Source: Methanobacteriota archaeon (GTDB taxonomy: Archaea > Thermoplasmatota > E2 > DHVEG-1). From it: 10,970 nucleotides of DNA. The notes beneath the pieces were generated by a model. That model worked only from the letters and a program-made list of their open reading frames with translations, ran no database searches and was not told the origin of the DNA. A program made the translations under genes and the position numbers. Positions within the stretch are counted from its first letter, which is position 1. Each line of letters opens with the position of its first letter. This document shows positions 5,901 through 10,970 of this stretch, piece by piece. The DNA lies in NCBI GenBank assembly GCA_026394435.1, contig JAPKYG010000095.1, forward strand, positions 1 through 10,970, written 5' to 3'.

Positions 5901-6020
5901 ATCCTATCGAAAATAGAACATAGAAACATATTAAGAACTCTTTATAACTAATGAAAAAATTATTCAATTATCTATCTATACTCACGACAACAGATTATTA
6001 AAAACAGAAGATTAAGCATT

Positions 6021-6410
6021 ATGAAAAAAATTCTTTTTATTTGTATAGGAAATACATGCCGAAGCCAAATGGCGAAAGGGTTTTTCAACACGCTATCTCC
6101 AAAAAATTCCGCTGATAGTGCTGGTATGCGACCAGAAGACCATGTTGAGCCTTCTGCAATTAAGGTTATGAAAGAAGTTGGCATTGATATCAGCCGCTAC
6201 AAACCGAAGAAATTGACGTTCGCGATGAATAACGTGTTCGACATTTTGGTGACAATGGGTTGTGTTGATGGCTGTCCTCTCACGCCTCGGGAAAAAACTA
6301 TTGCGTGGAAGATTGAAGATCCAAAAGGAAAATCTCTTGACAAATATCGAGGGGTTCGAGATACGATTCGAAACCATGTTGAAAAACTGATTGTAGAGGT
6401 CACAGAATGA
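6021..6410 (+). CDS. ArsC-type arsenate reductase / low-molecular-weight phosphotyrosine phosphatase family
   Basis: This 129-residue cytoplasmic protein has the LMW phosphatase fold. The catalytic P-loop is C8-IGNTC-R14-S (CX5R) near the N-terminus, and the general acid region is IEDPKGK, with D100. C81 and C85 in TMGCVDGCP provide the extra cysteines of thioredoxin-coupled arsenate reductases, with C13 in the loop as a further thiol; in the Bacillus-type enzyme the resolving cysteines are seven apart, here four. This makes arsenate reduction more likely than tyrosine phosphatase activity, though substrate cannot be settled from sequence. The length is normal and no ars operon partner (arsR, acr3, arsB) is adjacent. 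The start ATG 6021 gives MKKILFICIGN, typical for the family. The stop is TGA, the only one ending a well-supported gene in the window. A T12 tract follows. Confidence 0.88.
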   Translation: MKKILFICIGNTCRSQMAKGFFNTLSPKNSADSAGMRPEDHVEPSAIKVMKEVGIDISRYKPKKLTFAMNNVFDILVTMGCVDGCPLTPREKTIAWKIEDPKGKSLDKYRGVRDTIRNHVEKLIVEVTE

Positions 6411-6471
6411 AAAAATAAAAAAAAGAGAAGCAGAACAACAATCCCTCAATATAGATTAAATCATATTTTAC

Positions 6472-6483
6472 TTTTTTTTTTTT
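6472..6483 (+). terminator. T12 terminator tract after the arsC-like gene
   Basis: Twelve consecutive T lie about 60 bases after the stop codon and before the promoter of the next gene. This is the strongest T-tract in the window and a good archaeal termination site. Confidence 0.6.
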
Positions 6484-6504
6484 AAAATCTTGAACGAAGA
6501 GACA

Positions 6505-6513
6505 TTTTAAATA
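6505..6513 (+). promoter_or_regulatory. TATA box of the UbiA gene, leaderless start
   Basis: TTTTAAATA is centred 26 bases before the ATG at 6535, the distance expected between an archaeal TATA box and the transcription start. No Shine-Dalgarno lies before the ATG. Both facts point to a leaderless message. Confidence 0.55.
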
Positions 6514-6534
6514 CGACCATGTTTTTATCGATTT

Positions 6535-7533
6535 ATGAAAGTAAGCGAAGCCATACATCTCTATATTACAGTAAGTCGTTGGGAATTCCTACCCGCTGTG
6601 TTTATCGGTATTTTTATTGGAATTCTGATTGGTGCTAATTCAGTAGGTTCAATTCTAGCGGCAAGTTCTTTCCCTTTTCTACTTGAAGGCATTTTCATAT
6701 TCATCTTATTATTTAACGTTGGGTTCATGGTGAATTGTTGGGCGGATTGGAAGGTTGATGAACTCTATAAGACTCGATTATACCACGCTGTCAAAAAAAT
6801 AGGCCGTCGTTCACTCGGAGTCATCATCATAATACATATTCTTCTAGCATTTATATTAGCGTTACAATTAAGTATTATCTTACACAGAATCGAAATTAGC
6901 ATCCTTGTCTGGATTGGCACGTTTCTTGGTGTGGGATACTCCATTGAACCTATTCGTTTTAAGAAGCGAGGAATTCTTCATTCAATAGTAGCGCTTCCAA
7001 TTTTTTTTATCCCTGGAGTCTATTCCTATTTCCTTGTTTCATCGTTGTCTATTACTGATCCGTATACTATTTTTTTCCTTCTTGCAGCAACTGGGATAAC
7101 CATAGGTCATTATGCATTAATACTCGTTAGTCAAGCTGAGGATCAACCAGCAGATAAAAAAATGGGTTTATTGACTCCTGCGGTGAAATGGGGACTCTTC
7201 AAAACAATTAGGCTATCATTTCTGTTAAATGTAATCGGTTCAATTCTGACAATACTCGCTCTCATAGGTTTATTTTTATTGATAAATATATGGTTGTTCA
7301 TTCTCGTTCCTTTGGTGGCTCTAGGAAGGTATTTCTCTTTCAAAGAAGTCTATGCGCTGGTGAAACTATCAAAATCGATATCCTCTGAAACCTTTTTTCT
7401 TCAAGAACTTCGGCAGAAGATGCCTGAATACCCTTTATGGCATGCCTATGGTCTCTCAGGAATTACCATCAGCGGTTTATGTATACTATTGGTGAAAACC
7501 TTCGGTCTGGTTCAACCGGTTTTGAAGATTTAA
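6535..7533 (+). CDS. UbiA-family prenyltransferase
   Basis: This 332-residue integral membrane enzyme attaches an isoprenoid chain to an acceptor. The first Mg-diphosphate motif is N67-CWA-D71-WKV-D75 (NxxxDxxxD). The second aspartate motif is E202-D203-QPA-D207 followed by KKMG. Between them is YSIEPIRFKKRG (135-146), the substrate-loop sequence typical of UbiA. Eight or nine membrane segments are visible, with the last near the C-terminus. In archaea the family includes geranylgeranylglyceryl phosphate geranylgeranyltransferase (second ether-lipid prenylation), menaquinone MenA and heme O synthase. This protein is somewhat longer and more diverged than the lipid enzyme I know, so the acceptor is left open. 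It is convergent with a geranylgeranyl reductase 57 bases away, which points to membrane lipid or prenylquinone/prenyl-chain metabolism. The start is fixed by the leaderless promoter geometry; the ATG at 6519 is out of frame. Confidence 0.85.
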   Translation: MKVSEAIHLYITVSRWEFLPAVFIGIFIGILIGANSVGSILAASSFPFLLEGIFIFILLFNVGFMVNCWADWKVDELYKTRLYHAVKKIGRRSLGVIIIIHILLAFILALQLSIILHRIEISILVWIGTFLGVGYSIEPIRFKKRGILHSIVALPIFFIPGVYSYFLVSSLSITDPYTIFFLLAATGITIGHYALILVSQAEDQPADKKMGLLTPAVKWGLFKTIRLSFLLNVIGSILTILALIGLFLLINIWLFILVPLVALGRYFSFKEVYALVKLSKSISSETFFLQELRQKMPEYPLWHAYGLSGITISGLCILLVKTFGLVQPVLKI

Positions 7534-7590
7534 ACGAATGGGAACTTCTACAGTGCTATCACTAGAGATACAAAAAGGGAAAACGCTTCT

Positions 7591-8802
7591 TTATAATCGA
7601 AGAAGATCCTTACAATAAATATAGACAAACCGTTTTACTAATTTCCATTGATATTCATTGAGTCTACCCTGATTATTCAATAGAGTAAGAACCATGTCAA
7701 CAATTTGTGTATCTCTGGATAAAAGTCTGACATATTTTTCGCCACTATTCCTTTCCAATAATCCTTTCAGGATACATAAACAGAGTTTGATTTCTTTCCC
7801 GAAATCATTTTTCCAAAGCCTTTGGTATTTCGATAAGAAGAATGCGCTGGTGTCATCTGCTTCTAGCGCTTCTGTGCAAACCTCCGCTGCTATCTTACCT
7901 GAGGACATAGCATAATCGATGCCATCGCCAGTAAGGGGATTCATGAGTCCTGCTGCATCGCCACAGAGAACAACGCGATCAGCAAAGGTTTTTTTTAAAG
8001 GATTTAGGGGGAGGATTCCTCCCTGAATCTTTCCTAGGTTTATTGTTGGAGGGATAATTTTACTTTCCTTTAGAAGACGAATATAATTTTCATAAAATTC
8101 TTTTAAATTCGGCCTATTTGTTGTTTGGGACGCTGATAGTTTGATTTCGCCGATACCGATATTTACACTGTCTTTTTTTGGAAATACCCATCCATAGCCA
8201 ATTATTCCCATGAATCTTAAGTGGAAGTGAAAAATTCTTTTTTCAGTAAAATAGTCATCGAGCAGACTACTTGCTAGAGGGTATTCTTGAAAGAGGCATC
8301 TACCTATATGTTGGTAGTGATGACCTAATCCAGATTTTTTAGCTATCGTACTCCAGATTCCATCAGCGCCTATAACCAGTTTGGATTCAACATATTCTCC
8401 TTTATTCAATTTGATTTTTACTTTTTCCGGAAGTATACTAACATCTGTAGCAGTTTTTCCTTCCATAAAAGTGGTTCCTTTCTCAATTGCAAGTTGCAGG
8501 AGTCCATCATCAAAATTCTTTCTGAGAACAAATGCTGCGATAGGTTCATCTTTATGTAATTGGACCTGATATTTGAGAGATGACGAATGGATGCTACCAC
8601 CAAAGGAATACGAAGCAATCAAATCTTTTGAAATGTAGTTAAATCGTTTGAGAGTCCTGACTGATAACCCACCGCCACATGGTTTATCTCTCGGGAATGA
8701 GCTTTTGTCGATAAGAAGAACTTTTTCTCCTTTTTCAGCGAGGAATTTTGCTGCAGTTGCACCAGCCGGACCCGCACCAACTACGACAACATCGTAACTC
8801 AT
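7591..8802 (-). CDS. Geranylgeranyl reductase family FAD-dependent oxidoreductase
   Basis: This 403-residue flavoprotein belongs to the family that saturates geranylgeranyl chains of archaeal ether lipids, and of quinones or chlorophyll elsewhere. It begins with the FAD-binding Rossmann motif VVVGAGPAGATAAKFLAEKGEKVLLID (GxGxxG at 9-14). The family hallmark KPCGGGL (40-46) follows. IGADGIWSTIAK (144-155) is the second FAD contact; YGWVFP (203-208) with GIG further on is the substrate-pocket motif; and GDAAGLMNPLTGDGIDYAM (281-299) is the third FAD motif. The length is normal and nothing is missing. Archaeal membranes need such an enzyme for fully saturated lipids; genomes often carry several copies, so this one may act on another prenylated substrate. 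The start ATG at 8802 has GAGAGG 12 bases upstream. The gene is convergent with the UbiA gene, and a TATA-like box lies at 8856-8864. Confidence 0.9.
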   Translation of the reverse strand: MSYDVVVVGAGPAGATAAKFLAEKGEKVLLIDKSSFPRDKPCGGGLSVRTLKRFNYISKDLIASYSFGGSIHSSSLKYQVQLHKDEPIAAFVLRKNFDDGLLQLAIEKGTTFMEGKTATDVSILPEKVKIKLNKGEYVESKLVIGADGIWSTIAKKSGLGHHYQHIGRCLFQEYPLASSLLDDYFTEKRIFHFHLRFMGIIGYGWVFPKKDSVNIGIGEIKLSASQTTNRPNLKEFYENYIRLLKESKIIPPTINLGKIQGGILPLNPLKKTFADRVVLCGDAAGLMNPLTGDGIDYAMSSGKIAAEVCTEALEADDTSAFFLSKYQRLWKNDFGKEIKLCLCILKGLLERNSGEKYVRLLSRDTQIVDMVLTLLNNQGRLNEYQWKLVKRFVYIYCKDLLRL

Positions 8803-8855
8803 GATTCAACCAAACCTCTCCATCATAGCGCATTTTCCATTATTTCCATCTTCCC

Positions 8856-8864
8856 TTAAAATAT
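8856..8864 (-). promoter_or_regulatory. Putative TATA box of the geranylgeranyl reductase gene
   Basis: The minus strand reads ATATTTTAA. Transcription would begin near 8833, giving a leader of about 30 bases that contains the GAGAGG ribosome binding site (8815-8820). Confidence 0.4.
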
Positions 8865-8918
8865 GGGTTCACATAGCTTAGGTTAATTTAAACGTTTTCC
8901 AATAGATAAAAATATCCT

Positions 8919-8972
8919 TCATTGATCCAAAGGTAAACAACCATAAAAATTATTTTTTATTAGTAAATTCAT
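8919..8972 (-). CDS. Possible 17-residue small ORF upstream of geranylgeranyl reductase
   Basis: On the minus strand AGGAGA (8980-8985) stands seven bases before an ATG that opens a 17-codon frame ending in TGA. The product, MNLLIKNNFYGCLPLDQ, matches nothing I know. It lies between the ABC permease stop and the reductase promoter, about 115 bases before the reductase start, and could be a short protein, a leader peptide or chance. The well-placed ribosome binding site is the only positive evidence. Confidence 0.25.
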   Translation of the reverse strand: MNLLIKNNFYGCLPLDQ

Positions 8973-9030
8973 ATCAATTTCTCCTATAATACAAATATAA
9001 TAAGAATAGAAAAAGTAGCAAGAATAAATC

Positions 9031-10212
9031 CTACCTACTCATCGCTCTCTTGAACATCGGCACGGCAATTAACAGAAGCACGATACCAAATCCAACCAGG
9101 ATTAATATCTCCGTTCCTACTGCAGGAATGTCCGCACCAAGCACCATCACCTTTCGCAATGCGGCTGTGGCAGAGGTCAAAGGGAGGAAATGGGCGATCC
9201 CCTGCATGTACCATGGCATCTGCTGGAGCGGGAAGAACACGCCGGAAAGAAACATCATCGGGAACATTAAGGTCATCATCACCATCGTAGCAGTTTCTTC
9301 ATTCTCAGTGAATGAGGTGATGAGAATACCAAGACCGACGAAACTAAAGACCGTTAACAAGATAAGAAATATCACGAGCAGGATGCTTCCTTCGATGACA
9401 ACCCCGAAGAGAAGCACAGCAAGCAGAAGGATGATGAAACCTTGAATCATACCTCGGACCGTCTGAGCCATGACCTTCCCAAGGATGATCGACAGTCGAT
9501 TTATCGGTGCTGCAAGCATACCATCGAGGGTTCCCATGTCTTTCTCATAGGAAATCGCATGGGGAAGCCCGGTCATGAGCGCCATCATGACGACCATCGC
9601 AATGATACCAGGTGCCACAAACTGGAAGTAGTTAGTTGATGCTCTAGGAATGATTCCTTTAAACTGGACGCTATATGGTTTTACTATACTAGTTGCCTCG
9701 GCTGAAGAAACATGATAGGTGATGTTGAGTTTTTGGATCGCCATTTGTTCGCCCATCGCCTCGATTGTTTTTGTCAGAACACTTTGAATCGTCGCGGACA
9801 TTTGCGGATTAGATTGATCGATGACGATGATGATATTGCCCTGTTTTCCAGAATTAATATCCGATGAAAAATTCTCTGGTATGATGATTCCACCATTGAT
9901 TTCGCTTTTTTGAAGCATGCTCTTTATTTCATTGAAATCTTTTGCGATATGAAGATCCATCATTTTTGTCGCATTATTCACAGAATAAAGTTGAGTCACA
10001 AAGGTATTGCCCGTTACCCCTGCATCCTGATTTGCAAGCGCGATCGGCGTATCGCTGATGGAATTTCCTGATGGAAAAATAAAACCTACCATAACCATCA
10101 TGAAGAGTGGCATCGCAACAAGCATAACCAATCGTAGTTTACTTCTACTGAACTCAAGTAGATCTTTCCAGCAAATCCAAAAACTATGACGTAATACATT
10201 TTTTACGCTCAT
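9031..10212 (-). CDS. ABC-2 type exporter permease
   Basis: This 393-residue membrane subunit of an ABC exporter forms the export path with the ATPase encoded just upstream. One membrane segment (about 26-46) is followed by a large extracytoplasmic region (about 50-190), then five membrane segments from about 196 to the C-terminus. This is the one-plus-five layout of ABC2_membrane-type drug, lipid or polysaccharide exporters. The cytoplasmic stretch HAISYEKDMGTLDGMLAAPI (218-237) is the coupling helix region common to the family, and SGVFFPLQQMPWYMQ is the usual loop before the last segments. The start ATG 10212 is 8 bases after the ATPase stop, with AGGTGA overlapping that stop, so the two genes are co-transcribed and probably translationally coupled. 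The substrate cannot be told. The stop is TAG, as in the ATPase gene. Confidence 0.9.
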   Translation of the reverse strand: MSVKNVLRHSFWICWKDLLEFSRSKLRLVMLVAMPLFMMVMVGFIFPSGNSISDTPIALANQDAGVTGNTFVTQLYSVNNATKMMDLHIAKDFNEIKSMLQKSEINGGIIIPENFSSDINSGKQGNIIIVIDQSNPQMSATIQSVLTKTIEAMGEQMAIQKLNITYHVSSAEATSIVKPYSVQFKGIIPRASTNYFQFVAPGIIAMVVMMALMTGLPHAISYEKDMGTLDGMLAAPINRLSIILGKVMAQTVRGMIQGFIILLLAVLLFGVVIEGSILLVIFLILLTVFSFVGLGILITSFTENEETATMVMMTLMFPMMFLSGVFFPLQQMPWYMQGIAHFLPLTSATAALRKVMVLGADIPAVGTEILILVGFGIVLLLIAVPMFKRAMSR

Positions 10213-10220
10213 ACATTCAC

Positions 10221-10970
10221 CTACCGTATTCTCCTTTTTATTCGTCGACGCGGTCCATGTTGAGGTCCTGAGCTTACCGGATGGTCTAAGACTTTTTCCC
10301 GCGCCTCATGACCAGTGAGATGAAGAAAAACATCTTCCAAGGTCGGCTCAAGACTTTTTACCATTCTAACTTTTGCACCATTTCTCCGTAAGCTATCAAC
10401 GATGCTATCAAAAGCATCATTTCCATTCGCACGGACCAGAAGATGCGTTGGATCCTCCTGAACAAGCGATTTTATTGAATTTAATGAGTGTAACGAGGAC
10501 ATCATCTGTGATTCGAGATTCGATATCTCAATTTCAAAGGCAGATCCGTCTGTCCCAGAAACAAGTTTTTTTAGATTTGAAGGTGTGTCAAGAGCAACAA
10601 TTTTTCCATGATTAATGATAGCTAACCTTTTGCACAATACATCTGCTTCAAACATGATATGCGTTGTAAGAATAATCGTTGTTCCATTTTCGGTATTGAT
10701 TCTTCGGATAAGCTCTCGTATTTCTGCAGTTGATTGTGGATCCAAACCTAGAGTAGGTTCATCGAGGAAAAGAATCTCAGGTTGGTTCACAAGCGCACGA
10801 ATAACATTTATCCGTTGTTTCATCCCGGTAGAAAAAGTGTCAATTTTATGGTCCGCCCATTTTTCCATCCGTACAAAACTCAATAATTCATCAATCCGTT
10901 TGTTGAGTATATTGTTTGGGATGTTATACAGCTTCCCGAACAGTTTAAGGTTTTCTCGTGCGGTGAGCTG
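10221..10970 (-). CDS. ABC transporter ATP-binding subunit (5' partial)
   Basis: The frame is open to the right edge (249 codons visible); an apparent TTG start at 10883 is not real because the family sequence continues beyond it (LTARENLKLFGKLYNIP). The Walker A and Q-loop are outside the window. Visible, numbering from base 10970: signature FSTGMKQR (46-53) in place of LSGGQ, as in many ABC-2 drug/lipid exporters; Walker B ILFLDEP with D70 and catalytic E71; D-loop LGLDP; and the switch histidine H104 in TTHIMFEAD. A C-terminal regulatory domain follows (about 125-225), ending in LEPTLEDVFLHLTG, typical of DrrA/CcmA-like ATPases. A proline- and arginine-rich tail (GPRRRIKRRIR) closes the protein. 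It powers the permease encoded immediately downstream. Confidence 0.92.
   Translation of the reverse strand, partial: QLTARENLKLFGKLYNIPNNILNKRIDELLSFVRMEKWADHKIDTFSTGMKQRINVIRALVNQPEILFLDEPTLGLDPQSTAEIRELIRRINTENGTTIILTTHIMFEADVLCKRLAIINHGKIVALDTPSNLKKLVSGTDGSAFEIEISNLESQMMSSLHSLNSIKSLVQEDPTHLLVRANGNDAFDSIVDSLRRNGAKVRMVKSLEPTLEDVFLHLTGHEAREKVLDHPVSSGPQHGPRRRIKRRIR

Larger units (their letters stand above)
5514..6020. other. 507-base intergenic region with palindromes, no convincing gene
   Basis: Besides T-tracts near the left end, the region holds a 10-base palindrome GAGATATCTC (5863-5872), a 7-bp inverted repeat TGATTGA-N10-TCAATCA (5877-5883 and 5894-5900), and a TATA-like TTTATAAC (5941-5948) that probably serves the arsC-like gene. 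On the minus strand, 5652-5804 is an open frame of about 50 codons without a start codon, containing FDPAGDNVAAGNIIIVREG; it could be a remnant of a secreted-protein gene or chance. A 16-codon frame at 5951-6001 (+) has no ribosome binding site. No tRNA or known structured RNA was recognised. Confidence 0.5.

Noticed and set aside
5951..6001. 16-codon ORF upstream of the arsC-like gene
   Set aside because: No ribosome binding site, low-complexity AT-rich codons and overlap with the likely leader of the next gene.
9050..9445. 131-codon open frame on the plus strand within the ABC permease gene
   Set aside because: It lies wholly antisense to a well-supported gene and its product has no recognisable domain; similar antisense frames at 1871-2113, 6093-6449 and 4361-4699 were dropped for the same reason.
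10883..10883. TTG start for the ABC ATPase at 10883
   Set aside because: The family sequence LTARENLKLFGKLY continues in frame to the window edge, so the gene is simply cut by the window.

Overview
The window looks like a piece of an AT-rich archaeal chromosome, most likely from an anaerobic euryarchaeal (possibly Thermoplasmatota-like) organism. The evidence is a NikR regulator close to the archaeal form, a geranylgeranyl reductase with the KPCGGG motif, a UbiA-family prenyltransferase, TATA-type promoter boxes rather than -35/-10 pairs, T-tract ends after genes, and both leaderless and Shine-Dalgarno starts. The lineage is inference; no rRNA or other marker is present.

Layout. (1) 1-1779 (+): most of hypF, needed to mature [NiFe] hydrogenase, entering from the left edge. 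An in-frame TGA at 478-480 cuts it where HypF proteins normally carry glycine. (2) 1838-2245 (-): nikR, convergent with hypF. (3) 2246-2474: a control region with eight copies of a TGNTAC/GTANCA element; two triplets share the same 22/20-bp spacing, and one of them brackets the nikR TATA box. (4) 2475-3093 (+): two small membrane proteins that share a WG-x3-M-x3-[DE]H motif and are divergent from nikR, so they may be nickel-related. (5) 3363-5345 (+): a KimA/KUP-like APC potassium transporter with a structured leader. (6) 5451-5513 (+): a 20-residue lysine-rich microprotein with a very strong ribosome binding site. (7) 5514-6020: a long intergenic stretch with palindromes and no convincing gene. 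(8) 6021-6410 (+): an ArsC/low-molecular-weight phosphatase-fold protein. (9) 6535-7533 (+): a leaderless UbiA-type prenyltransferase, convergent with a geranylgeranyl reductase (7591-8802, -); both point to isoprenoid lipid or quinone metabolism. (10) 9031-10970 (-): an ABC-2 exporter, permease plus ATPase, with the ATPase running off the right edge.

How they work together: hypF, nikR and the small membrane pair form a plausible nickel/hydrogenase block. The rest is housekeeping (potassium, lipids, redox/arsenate, export). The points most worth a second look are the broken hypF, the repeated element array at nikR, the twin membrane proteins and the lysine microprotein. No mobile element, CRISPR array, tRNA or rRNA was seen.
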